NCBI RefSeq assembly: GCF_001623405.1
Contig: NZ_LUHG01000013.1
Coordinates: 1-61,306 of the forward strand
Source of the DNA: Hydrotalea flava
GTDB taxonomy: Bacteria; Bacteroidota; Bacteroidia; Chitinophagales; Chitinophagaceae
Direction: 5' to 3'
Length of the DNA: 61,306 nt
Both the position numbers and the translations under genes were made by a program. Shown here in pieces: positions 18,062 to 26,387 of the stretch (its first letter is position 1; every line of letters starts with the position of its first letter). The notes under the pieces are model-generated. The model made no database searches. It was not told the DNA's origin and saw only the letters and a list, made by a program, of their open reading frames with translations.

Positions 18062-20217
18062 TTGATATGCACTTCAATAATCTTGCTTGTGTCAATTCCT
18101 AAAATGTCAACCACTTTAACCATCACTTTATATTTGCCTGCTTGCTTGTATTCATACGTAATGCTAGTAAATTCAAGGTTAGGATTTTTCTTGGTGCGGA
18201 AACTTTGCCACTCATTTTCAAACAGGTAATTGCCTGTCCATTGTTCTTCGGTTTCGCCAGAATCGTTTTTGATTTTTATGATTTCCTTTTTGTCTTCGTA
18301 GTTGAAGTCAATTGCCCAATAGTCAATCCAGTCGTGCCAGTCTTTGGTTAGAATGGTTTTGGTGATGATTCCGTTTTTATCTTTTTCTACTTTGATAATC
18401 TGGCCATCTTCAATCACCACTTGACTACCAGCACGCATACTTTGTTGCAGCTCTTCAATGTCATCTTGTGTATAGTGCGTTACAAAATCCGTAAGTTCTA
18501 TTGTGATAGATTTTCCTTTAATTTTTTCTTTGGTGTTTAAATAGGCCACATCAAAGAATTTTACTTGTCCTTTCTCAACGGCTCTCTTGTCAAACACATC
18601 TTTGGGAATGTATTTCAAGGTAATGGAAACGCCTTTTTCTTTGAGTTCCTGAATGAACTGGGGTGTTAAGCCCATTTCAAACTCAAAGCCCAACACATCT
18701 ACCTGGGTATAAAGATTTTTGCGGCATTCTTGAAAAATATCAATCAATCTGCTTTGTGTAACCGGAACATCCAAGGGCCCAACGTGTACAAACCTACCCG
18801 CTTTTTGACCGTGCAGGGTGCTATGACCGGCAATTCGTTTGGCTTTGTAGGCTTCCAAAATCAAATCCACATACAAATCTTCTTTGGCTTTGCGTTTGCC
18901 GTTGGTAAGGTCGTCCATAAAAAACTGCCTTTCATACTTGCCAAGGTTGAGAATTTCAAATGCCCTGAAATCTTTACCACTTGCCTGTAATTCGCGCTGC
19001 ACACCAATTAAACGCTTACGTGCCGTATGAATGGAAAAACGACCTAAATCTGTGGTAATCCATTTTCTGCCTAATTTTTCTGCTACAGCAGCGGTAGTTC
19101 CACTGCCACAAAAAAAGTCGGCTACCAAATCTCCTTCGTTGCTGCTAGCTTTGATAATGCGTTCTAGAAGGGCTTCGGGTTTTTGGGTGGCATAGCCTGT
19201 TCTTATTTCTGACTGAGAATTTTCATGGGATATGTCAGACCAAACATCATCCATGTAATATCCATCAGCTTCATCTAGAAAGTGTTTAATTCTAAGTTTC
19301 CCATTTCCTGTGATATAAATTCTTTCTTCTTTTCTTAAACGCTCTATAGTTTCTTCTGTAGTTGCGGTTCCAATCTTTTCATCCTTGAAGAATCTTCCTT
19401 TTTCGTCTACTTTGTTAAAACGCTCTCTAAGATATTCCTTGGTATATGGTATTTTCTGCGGATTATAATTAACCTTATCTGATTTTGAAAAATAAAGAAT
19501 ATCGTCATGACTTCTGCCAAGGCTTGTTTGTCCTTTAAATCCAGAAGGTGTCATACTACGCCAGATTATGTGACCACGAAAGTTATCTTCTCCAAAGACA
19601 TCCATTAAAATCAATCTGAGAAAACCCACTACCCGCCAATCACAATGCACATAAATACTGCCATCTTCCGCCAATAGGTTATGCATCAGTTTAAGTCTTT
19701 CATACATCATTGACAAGTATGATGAAATGCCTTTACCCCAAGTATCCCTGTAGGCAATTTCTTCAATAATACTTTGTTTCTTTTCTGCTTTTTCGCCATT
19801 GATTTCGATATTAAAACCAAAGTCAGCACCTACGGCAAAAGGTGGGTCAATGTAAATGAGTTTTAATCCTCCTTCTTTTTCTATTTCCTCCCGCATAGGG
19901 CCATTGGCCAATGAAGAAAGTATCAATTTGTTGTCGCCCCAAATCAGTTTGTTGGTCCAGCCTTTGAGTTGACGGCCACGGGTGTCAAACAGTTCAAACA
20001 TGTCGCCTTGCTTTTTTGCTTCTTTGCGTGGCTCGTCAATGTGTTCGATGCTGTGAAAAGGCAATGCAATATTGGTTACTTCTTCTTTTCTTCCGTTCCA
20101 GAACAAGAAAACATCTTCTTCATCAGCAAAAAGTTTGTAAATGAATTCCTTTGGCAATTTTTCACCTGCCTTTATCAGTTCAATGATTCGGTTTTTATCC
20201 GTATCGTTCAAATTCAT
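18058..20217 (-). CDS. mod: Type III RM modification subunit (adenine-specific DNA methyltransferase)
   Basis: A 719-residue beta-class N6-adenine methyltransferase. Motif IV DPPF is at residues 124-127 and the SAM-binding motif I F-C-G-S-G-T-T at 369-375, with a target-recognition region between, which is the order expected for Mod proteins. The last 80 or so residues form a beta-sandwich tail (Y-K-Q-A-G-K-Y-K-V-M-V-K-V-V-D) resembling a PKD-like fold, seen also in some other Mod proteins. It pairs with the Res subunit encoded upstream on the same strand. Type III systems usually place mod first; here res comes first, with 238 bases of repeat-bearing leader between. Confidence 0.92.
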   Translation of the reverse strand: MNLNDTDKNRIIELIKAGEKLPKEFIYKLFADEEDVFLFWNGRKEEVTNIALPFHSIEHIDEPRKEAKKQGDMFELFDTRGRQLKGWTNKLIWGDNKLILSSLANGPMREEIEKEGGLKLIYIDPPFAVGADFGFNIEINGEKAEKKQSIIEEIAYRDTWGKGISSYLSMMYERLKLMHNLLAEDGSIYVHCDWRVVGFLRLILMDVFGEDNFRGHIIWRSMTPSGFKGQTSLGRSHDDILYFSKSDKVNYNPQKIPYTKEYLRERFNKVDEKGRFFKDEKIGTATTEETIERLRKEERIYITGNGKLRIKHFLDEADGYYMDDVWSDISHENSQSEIRTGYATQKPEALLERIIKASSNEGDLVADFFCGSGTTAAVAEKLGRKWITTDLGRFSIHTARKRLIGVQRELQASGKDFRAFEILNLGKYERQFFMDDLTNGKRKAKEDLYVDLILEAYKAKRIAGHSTLHGQKAGRFVHVGPLDVPVTQSRLIDIFQECRKNLYTQVDVLGFEFEMGLTPQFIQELKEKGVSITLKYIPKDVFDKRAVEKGQVKFFDVAYLNTKEKIKGKSITIELTDFVTHYTQDDIEELQQSMRAGSQVVIEDGQIIKVEKDKNGIITKTILTKDWHDWIDYWAIDFNYEDKKEIIKIKNDSGETEEQWTGNYLFENEWQSFRTKKNPNLEFTSITYEYKQAGKYKVMVKVVDILGIDTSKIIEVHIK

Positions 20218-20232
20218 GTGTTTGCTTTTTTG

Positions 20233-20374
20233 GTTTATTTATGCGCCATTATAGACTTTTTGCTGTTTATTTCACCTGCATCGGCCTATAATAACTGTTT
20301 GATTTTCAATTATTTGTTTATTTATGCGCCATTTTTTTAAAGACTTTTGTTAAAAAAAGGCATTTATTTCACCT
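20233..20374 (-). repeat. Two imperfect direct repeats in the res-mod spacer
   Basis: AATGGCGCATAAATAAAC (18 bases, minus strand) occurs at 20233-20250 and 20316-20333. The companion element AGGTGAAATAAA occurs at 20266-20277 and 20363-20374. Repeat units of about 60-75 bp are thus duplicated in the 5' leader of mod. Each 18-mer contains a mini-frame ATG GCG CAT AAA TAA. A regulatory leader or an eroded coding duplication is possible. Confidence 0.6.
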
Positions 20375-20459
20375 ATTTTGGACTATAAGGTATCTGATAT
20401 GCGGTTTTGCCTATCACCGTTTCTAAACGCTTCTTTTCAATAAACTGACTTTCTCTCAT
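20373..20459 (-). CDS. 28-codon ORF translationally coupled to res
   Basis: The ATG at 20459 overlaps the res stop codon (ATGA). The frame reads MRESQFIEKKRLETVIGK, TAYQIPYSPK, stop. It may be the remaining start of an inserted gene between res and mod, since it runs directly into the leader repeats, or a real small coupled protein. I do not recognise it. Confidence 0.3.
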   Translation of the reverse strand: MRESQFIEKKRLETVIGKTAYQIPYSPK

Positions 20460-23116
20460 TTTACTTCGAAGATTTGGAAAAGGTCTGCAAAAGACTTCAG
20501 GTTGTTCTTCACTTCATCCCATTTTTCCTGCTTTACATATACAGGATGGTAGGTGTATTCGCTTTGAGCATGGTTGATATCGTTGCACCAGGTTGCCAAG
20601 CGTTTAATTTTTAGCAAGTCGTCTAAATCTTCCCTTCCTTTGGTTTCAAGAATGAAAAATGTATTGGCGCCTGTTTTCACGAAAAAGTCAGGAAAATATT
20701 CCCGAATGTTTCCGTCCTGGGCTTGATATTCAATTTTAAAATTGATGCCGCCTTCGCCCATGGTGTTTTTGGCATAGGCAATAACATCTGAAAAACGATT
20801 TTCAAGAAACGATGCCACTTCCAGTTCAAACGCATTGTCGCCTATGATTTTATTGAATACCGATTTTTTCGGAACAAGGAAAGGTTGATTTTCTGCAACC
20901 TTTGGTTTGGTAAGCTTTAGCGAAATATAGTTTTTTACTTCTGCTGTTCCTTTGTCGCTTATGGTTAATGCATCAATCGCCTTTTTGAACGTAGTTCGCA
21001 AAATTTCCTTTGGTTTTACTTCCGAAAGATTTCTGAGTGTTTGTGGGTCGCTCAATTCAACTTCATTGGTGAAAAGTTGATATTTAATAAAACTTTCAAC
21101 CTTTGGATAAAGGATGTTAAAACCGCTTACCAATCGGCTATCTTTTAATATGGACGAAGTGAAAAACCCAATTACATTTCGGTAATCAGGAACATTGTCT
21201 TTGAAAACTGTTTTGTGAGATAGATTGCCTTCAATGTCATTAAATACAATCTCTTTCAATTCATCTGAACTAAATTTTTTAAGGGTTACTTTTTCGTTTT
21301 GGAATTTACTTACATCAATGAGTTCCAAATTTTTGAACTCACGATAAATTCTTGGACTCATTTGTGGAATGGGAATATCCAGTTTATCCAAATCCTTATC
21401 GGGGTTTTCTTTGTCCACTTCCACAATAACAGGCGCTTTTCCTTTGGTGCCTTTACCCATTGGGCTGTATTGGAATTCAACACCTTCGGTTTTCAGTTCT
21501 TCTACAAACTCCAAAAACTTAGGAGTTCCAACAATCACCAATTTTTCGGGTGTGTCAAGCGAAAACATTTTTCTCAAACCACGACCGATGGTTTGTTCGG
21601 GAAGGATTTTAGAATCCGCACCATAGGGGCGAAGCCCTACTATGGTGGTTACATTTCTTACATCCCAACCTTCACGAAGCATCAAAACCGAAACAACGGC
21701 TTTGTAAGGCGAATGGTCTTTATCAATTTCATCTGCTGCTTTGCGTAATTTCTCTAATTCCTCTTTGTCTTTTTTACTGTTTGCTGATTCTTTGATTTCT
21801 CCCGATGTATTGGTGTGAATTGTCAGCACCGAATTTTTCATTTTCGGGTAATTGGCTTCCAAAAAAGCGGCGGCTTGGTCGGCTTCTTTGGTGTTCATTG
21901 TCATTATGAACAAAATTGGAGTTTTATGATTTTTCAGTTCTTCATATTGCTGTTCCCATTCCAAATAACCCAAATGAATATAGTCACGGTATCGTTCTAC
22001 AAAATCATTACTGTCTTTTTCCTGAATTTTTTGTCTTGATGCTTCGTCTGGTAAAACAGGTGATTTTACAACATGGTGTTTTATGGATTCTACCAAGGGG
22101 TAATCGCAAATAGTTTGAACAAAAATGGCTCCGTTGTTATGTCTTGGTGTTGCGGTATAGTCTGCTTGCAAACTGATACCGTTTCCGGTCTTCAGTTTGA
22201 TTTTATTGTTTATGTCTTCAATGCTCGTAAACCAAGCCAATGAACTGTCGTGAATGTGATGGGCTTCATCATTCAGCACAACCAGATTTTTAATTTTATC
22301 GCTTCTTAAAACTTTACCAAGGTCTAATCCCTTTGACGTGTCAGCGTCAGGTTTAGGTTTTACACCTAAGAAAGTTGTTTCAAAACTCTGTTCAGGTTCT
22401 TGATTGAAAAATACTCGGTGAATGTTGGTCAGGAAAATGTTTCCAGATTCTGTTATGGGTTTCAAGTCGTCTTGAATATGAAGCGTTAATTGAAAATCGT
22501 TTTTCCAGTCTTTGTCGTCAAAGCCATTGTCGGGAATAAAAGGCTCGTCAAAAAACATTTTAAGTCCGTCAAAATCTTTTCTCAAACGATTTAAAACAAT
22601 GATGTTCGGGGCAATTACCAAAAAATCTTTTGAGAGGGTGCTGTCGGCTTCATAAAGTTTATGGAAATAAGACCAAACTAAAGTCAAGCCCATCACTTTT
22701 GTCTTACCTGCACCGGTCGCCATTTTCACCACATAGCGAGTCCAGTTTTCGTCAAACATTCCTGTGCTGATGCGCCCTGATGAATCAAACTTCATCAATT
22801 CATATTTGTCTTTGGCGTTGGCTATTTCATACAGATATACGATTGATTCAATGGCTTCACGTTGAGAAAAGAAAAAACGAAACTTCGTCTGCCCGATTAA
22901 ATGCTCTTGATTAAACCAAAAATTCAAGAGTGATTTTGTCGTGTCGGATGCACCTGCATAATTTTCGTCACGCCAATTTGCCACTGCAAGTCTTATTTTA
23001 TAAACCAATGGCGGTAACAGCTTTTCATAGGCGTTTTGAGAAGCGTCCATTTGGCTTTGTGACGGTGCCCACCTTTCGTTGGGTGGTAATATTTTAAATG
23101 GGTCTGATAGCTTCAT
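20456..23116 (-). CDS. res: Type III RM restriction subunit (DEAD/DEAH helicase-endonuclease)
   Basis: An 886-residue SF2 helicase. Walker A ATGAGKT is at residues 133-139, DEAH at 283-286, the SAT-like D-Y-T-A-T-P-R follows, and motif VI Q-T-I-G-R-G-L-R-K is at about residue 500. The C-terminus carries a PD-(D/E)xK nuclease: PDFFV, then FILETKGRED at about residues 815-840. The length is slightly below that of EcoP1I-type Res. With Mod it cleaves unmodified DNA after ATP-dependent communication between inversely oriented sites (family knowledge). TAACTTTA, a near -7 box, lies at 23147-23154 (minus). Confidence 0.92.
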   Translation of the reverse strand: MKLSDPFKILPPNERWAPSQSQMDASQNAYEKLLPPLVYKIRLAVANWRDENYAGASDTTKSLLNFWFNQEHLIGQTKFRFFFSQREAIESIVYLYEIANAKDKYELMKFDSSGRISTGMFDENWTRYVVKMATGAGKTKVMGLTLVWSYFHKLYEADSTLSKDFLVIAPNIIVLNRLRKDFDGLKMFFDEPFIPDNGFDDKDWKNDFQLTLHIQDDLKPITESGNIFLTNIHRVFFNQEPEQSFETTFLGVKPKPDADTSKGLDLGKVLRSDKIKNLVVLNDEAHHIHDSSLAWFTSIEDINNKIKLKTGNGISLQADYTATPRHNNGAIFVQTICDYPLVESIKHHVVKSPVLPDEASRQKIQEKDSNDFVERYRDYIHLGYLEWEQQYEELKNHKTPILFIMTMNTKEADQAAAFLEANYPKMKNSVLTIHTNTSGEIKESANSKKDKEELEKLRKAADEIDKDHSPYKAVVSVLMLREGWDVRNVTTIVGLRPYGADSKILPEQTIGRGLRKMFSLDTPEKLVIVGTPKFLEFVEELKTEGVEFQYSPMGKGTKGKAPVIVEVDKENPDKDLDKLDIPIPQMSPRIYREFKNLELIDVSKFQNEKVTLKKFSSDELKEIVFNDIEGNLSHKTVFKDNVPDYRNVIGFFTSSILKDSRLVSGFNILYPKVESFIKYQLFTNEVELSDPQTLRNLSEVKPKEILRTTFKKAIDALTISDKGTAEVKNYISLKLTKPKVAENQPFLVPKKSVFNKIIGDNAFELEVASFLENRFSDVIAYAKNTMGEGGINFKIEYQAQDGNIREYFPDFFVKTGANTFFILETKGREDLDDLLKIKRLATWCNDINHAQSEYTYHPVYVKQEKWDEVKNNLKSFADLFQIFEVK

Positions 23117-23306
23117 CTACTAATTTTTTTCATTCATTGTCGGTCGTAAAGTTAGTTTTTTAAACCCTGTTATTGTCAAAAGTTGCACTCAAATTTTCCA
23201 ATGTCCACTGGTCGGGTGGTGGGTGAGCTTGGGTGCGGTTGGGCAAATTATCTTTCATTTTTTCTGTTCGTTTATTGTCTGTCGTGTTGTCTTTTAGGGT
23301 GAGTGC

Positions 23307-23496
23307 CAACGTTCAGGGCTTTATGCAGGTTGGGTATTAGTATTCCGTCTGCCGAAAACCGCTGCTCAATTTATTAATAAATGTTAATGATAAGAACTAC
23401 TGTTTGGTATTGTTTGTCAAGCTAGATATGAAGCTGGGATTTGCTAATAGTTGAAGTTAACAACGTCCAGCCCAACTTGCATAAAACCCAATGTTG
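23307..23496. repeat. Long imperfect palindrome, attC-like cassette boundary (site A)
   Basis: Left arm 23307-23334: CAACGTT-CA-GGGCTTTATG, CAGGTTGGG. Right arm 23471-23496: CCCAACTTGCATAAAACCCA, ATGTTG. They pair over about 26 bases with a two-base bulge (CA) and a few mismatches, as in attC stems with extrahelical bases. The loop of about 136 bases ends with GTTGAAGTTAACAAC (23450-23464), identical to 16769-16783 in site B. It lies between res and the 78-residue protein gene. Confidence 0.68.
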
Positions 23497-23532
23497 TATG
23501 TAGTTTTTGTCCAACCATAAATTAAAGAAACT

Positions 23533-23769
23533 ATGATACAAGTAAAAGAACTTATTGTTACAGACTTGTCAAGAAAAGGTACTGGCAAAGATGTTACAAG
23601 TCCAATTAGAACAGTCCTTGAAGTCTATACAAAAAATGGTGAGTTGTTAGCTTACCACGATAGTCAAGGCAATTATTCTGTTGAGGATTTGATTTCCTTT
23701 TCAAAATTTTGTCTGTCAAACAAAGAACTGTCAATTGATGAAGCGTTGAAAAAATGGAAAGCAAATTAA
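23533..23769 (+). CDS. Small hypothetical cassette protein (78 aa)
   Basis: A 78-residue soluble protein (M-I-Q-V-K-E-L-I-V-T-D-L, ending S-I-D-E-A-L-K-K-W-K-A-N) that I do not recognise. It has an alternating beta/helix pattern with a central L-L-A-Y-H-D-S-Q-G-N-Y. It starts 30 bases after GTTGTATGTA at the edge of palindrome site A. Its stop codon overlaps that of the convergent DUF4145 gene. Confidence 0.6.
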   Translation: MIQVKELIVTDLSRKGTGKDVTSPIRTVLEVYTKNGELLAYHDSQGNYSVEDLISFSKFCLSNKELSIDEALKKWKAN

Positions 23770-24422
23770 CTGTCTCTTTTTTCAATGCCGTTTCTAATAT
23801 TTTCAGGGATATGCTTTTCGTAATACTCTTTAACTTTTTTAGGTTGGCTAATAAGCATTTCACAAATAATATTTACAAACCCAAATAAAGCGTATGCAAT
23901 TTCAATATTATCATTCAAATCAATCGTTCCAGGATGTACAGCATTGTTACCAACAACCCGAACGCTGTCAAGTGCTTGTTGCATTGTCTCAGGCAAACCT
24001 TTTTTTACAAGGTTCTTTATATCGTCATTTATATTCTTACCATTTTCTCCTAAGTGTATGCAAAGTTTCTGTACAGCAAGTCGCAATAAAGCTGCTGCAC
24101 CTCTTGGAGAAATATTTACAATATCTTTTGCTTCATTGTAGTCATTTTTTATATCTTCTGGTAAGTCAGGGTTTGCCATTTCAACATTCCCTGTCAAAGG
24201 ATAAACCATTTTGTTGTTTATCCATAAAGAAATTTGTTTACAATGTCCACACTTGGCGGTCATTGTCTGTTGTAAAACATATTGTGTATTGCCGTGACCA
24301 CCGCTTGGTAAAAGTCCTTGATAGTGGCAGTGAATATTGGCAGACCAAGTTTGTTCAGCTAAAACCCCGCAGTGGGGGCAATGAAAAGATGTTTGTCCGA
24401 TTGCAGGCTGGATGTGTTTCAT
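23766..24422 (-). CDS. DUF4145 domain protein with zinc ribbon
   Basis: A 218-residue protein. Two CxxC knuckles, CPHC (about residue 16) and CGHC (about 58), suggest a zinc ribbon. The C-terminal half carries the DUF4145 signature N-I-S-P-R-G-A-A-A-L-L-R-L-A-V-Q-K-L-C, then V-V-G-N-N-A-V-H-P-G. DUF4145 proteins are often associated with restriction-modification or other defence loci, and this one sits about 650 bases from res. The function is unknown. It ends tail-to-tail with the 78-residue gene, their stops overlapping. Confidence 0.82.
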   Translation of the reverse strand: MKHIQPAIGQTSFHCPHCGVLAEQTWSANIHCHYQGLLPSGGHGNTQYVLQQTMTAKCGHCKQISLWINNKMVYPLTGNVEMANPDLPEDIKNDYNEAKDIVNISPRGAAALLRLAVQKLCIHLGENGKNINDDIKNLVKKGLPETMQQALDSVRVVGNNAVHPGTIDLNDNIEIAYALFGFVNIICEMLISQPKKVKEYYEKHIPENIRNGIEKRDS

Positions 24423-24864
24423 TGTTTACGAAATGTCTGTTTAAAATTACATACAACTCGCCAATATACAAATCTTTACCCTCCTGTCCCATTCAATTAT
24501 AAACATATTTTTTTGCTGATTTTCACTGCGTTAAGCCCTTTTTGCAACATACATATATTTTTATTCCTGTTTCATAAAGCCAACTTAGCAATTGGTTCCG
24601 GTACCCACTGTTTTTCATTTATCCATGCACATGCAGTATGCAGCTTCCCTACCCTTTCGCAATTGGCTGCGGGGCTTGTATTTTTTAATATTTATTCAAC
24701 GAAATGTACACATTATTTTTAATTTAAAAACAAATTTTTCCATCAAAACATGTAAGTAGTTGGGCTCGCAGCTTACCACCCTGCTTACCTCCTTCCACCC
24801 TGCTTCGACCCTGCTTCGAGTCAACAGCGTTGCGCAACGCTGTAAATAGGGAGATGGTTGATAG
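24423..24864. other. Intergenic stretch at the right end of the island
   Basis: About 440 bases without a credible gene. It begins with TACATACAAC (24448-24457), the inverted copy of GTTGTATGTA at 23493-23502. It also contains a run of CCTGCTT repeats (about 24778-24817) and the palindrome at 24825. Confidence 0.5.
24825..24842. repeat. Perfect 18-bp palindrome
   Basis: CAGCGTTGCGCAACGCTG is perfectly self-complementary. It is preceded by near-direct repeats of CCTGCTTCGA. It could be a dyad operator or hairpin about 22 bases upstream of the next gene. Confidence 0.6.
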
Positions 24865-25224
24865 TTGGTACGCAGTAAAACTTCTATCAACAAAAAACAA
24901 TTTTTTACTGATTCAGCTTTTGCCGCACAACGCCAATACAGCAAATGGCTGAAAATGGCTTCACTGGTTGCCAGTGCCATTTACCGCCAATGGAAACCCC
25001 AAAAAGGCCTGCAACAACGCATGACGGGCCTGCTCATGAAATGGATGAAACAAGGCGCTACCCTTGCTGAAGTTGCACAACGTGTGCTGCAACTGTTTTT
25101 TCCTGCTACCACAACAGCAATGCCTGCCGCTATTGGCTTAAACCGGATGCACCATTTTAATGCAGTCAATACCAACAAACCGCTGCGCAGCCCGCAAAGC
25201 GGCTACATTCCTTTGCGTATTTAA
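24865..25224 (+). CDS. Hypothetical basic protein (119 aa, TTG start)
   Basis: The frame starts at TTG 24865 (M-V-R-S-K-T-S-I-N-K-K-Q-F-F). No ATG is available before residue 31, where the sense is already coding-like. The protein is basic and helical (S-K-W-L-K-M-A-S-L-V-A-S-A-I-Y-R-Q-W, then Q-Q-R-M-T-G-L-L-M-K-W-M-K-Q-G). I associate the pattern loosely with small Bacteroidota proteins of unknown function, but cannot name a family. Confidence 0.5.
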   Translation: MVRSKTSINKKQFFTDSAFAAQRQYSKWLKMASLVASAIYRQWKPQKGLQQRMTGLLMKWMKQGATLAEVAQRVLQLFFPATTTAMPAAIGLNRMHHFNAVNTNKPLRSPQSGYIPLRI

Positions 25225-25333
25225 ATCAACAGGAAAAAGTATTGTGCTATATGCCTTACCTTCCATGAGTATTTGTGTAACAATTTCCTGCTAACTTGCA
25301 ACAGCAATATTGCCCAATTGTAGCTTATCGCTT

Positions 25334-25990
25334 ATGCAACCTATTCTCATTTATTGTTATGATGCCTATTGCGGCTGGTGCTATGGTTTTAGTCCGGTTT
25401 TAAAAAAAGTAACCGCTCAGTTTTCTGAATATTTTTCCGTTGAAGTGCTTAGCGGTGGCATGGTATTGCCCGAACAACCCACCCCAATTGCCGCAACTGC
25501 ACAATATATTCAACAGGCTTATACTACTGTTGAAAAAACAACGGGTATTCGCTTTGGCGAAGATTATCTCTGGCATATTTTTCATCCGGAGCTGAGCGAC
25601 TGGTTTCCGCACTCTGAGAAACCGGCCATTGCACTCTGTATTTTTAAAGAATATTTCCCGGATCAACAATTGGCTTTTGCAAGTGATTTGCAATATGCTT
25701 TACACTATGAAGGGAGGGATTTAACAGATAATGAAGCATATCGACACCTGCTTCACAAATACCATTTGCCCATTGATACATTTTACGAAAAATTACACAG
25801 TGAATCATATAAAGAAAAAGCTTATTATGAATTTGCGCTCTGCAAACAATTACAGGTAACGGGATTTCCGGCCGTATTGCTGCAGGCATCGGATTCTAAA
25901 TTTTATCTGTTGGCCAAAGGCTATACCAACGAGGAAACCTTAACCACCCGCATTCAAAATGTGCTGAAGGAATTGAAGTTGATGCCTTAA
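25334..25990 (+). CDS. DsbA family protein (FrnE-like dithiol oxidoreductase)
   Basis: A 218-residue thioredoxin-fold protein with the active-site motif C-G-W-C at about residue 13-16, right after strand 1 (Y-C-Y-D-A-Y). There is an inserted helical domain and the cis-Pro loop T-G-F-P-A-V near residue 178. There is no signal peptide, so it resembles the cytoplasmic DsbA-like/FrnE proteins. The frame is open from a TTG at 25310, but ATG 25334 gives the family start. Confidence 0.87.
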   Translation: MQPILIYCYDAYCGWCYGFSPVLKKVTAQFSEYFSVEVLSGGMVLPEQPTPIAATAQYIQQAYTTVEKTTGIRFGEDYLWHIFHPELSDWFPHSEKPAIALCIFKEYFPDQQLAFASDLQYALHYEGRDLTDNEAYRHLLHKYHLPIDTFYEKLHSESYKEKAYYEFALCKQLQVTGFPAVLLQASDSKFYLLAKGYTNEETLTTRIQNVLKELKLMP

Positions 25991-26018
25991 AAACAATTCA
26001 TCTAAAAAACAGTAATTA

Positions 26019-26057
26019 AATCAATCAAATTGATTGGCGGCAGGGCTGCAAAGCCGC
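26019..26057. repeat. Two small hairpins downstream of dsbA-like gene
   Basis: AATCAAT-CAA-ATTGATT (26019-26035) is followed by GCGGC...GCCGC (26037-26057). No U-tract, so the terminator role is uncertain. Confidence 0.4.
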
Positions 26058-26141
26058 TAAAAGAGGAATGAGTATCATGTAAAAGAACATTTTATGGGCC
26101 AATCCGTTTCTTAACAAATAAATGATTAATTTTATAACGAA

Positions 26142-26387
26142 ATGCGAAGAAAAATGAAAAAAACAAGAAAATATCGGAGGGACTTTTTGTTCTCAACACC
26201 TTCTTTCTTAGTAGGTGCCGGGAGTGTATTCAATATTGCCGGCAATTACTTTAATTTCAATTATTCTTCTTCTGACATTGACGCTGATTCAAAAGCCCTA
26301 CTTTCTGATTGGGGTATTATAGGTCAGGATATTCAAATAGCCAAAGAAAAACTCGAAAAGGAGTTAACACCTTTAAATGAAAAATAA
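26142..26387 (+). CDS. Small protein coupled to DUF2335 gene
   Basis: An 81-residue protein with a basic N-terminus, one hydrophobic segment (F-L-V-G-A-G-S-V-F-N-I-A-G), and the phrase A-D-S-K-A-L-L-S-D-W-G-I-I-G-Q-D. I recall this type next to DUF2335 genes, but no function is known. Its TAA overlaps the ATG of the following gene (TAATG), showing translational coupling. Confidence 0.6.
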   Translation: MRRKMKKTRKYRRDFLFSTPSFLVGAGSVFNIAGNYFNFNYSSSDIDADSKALLSDWGIIGQDIQIAKEKLEKELTPLNEK

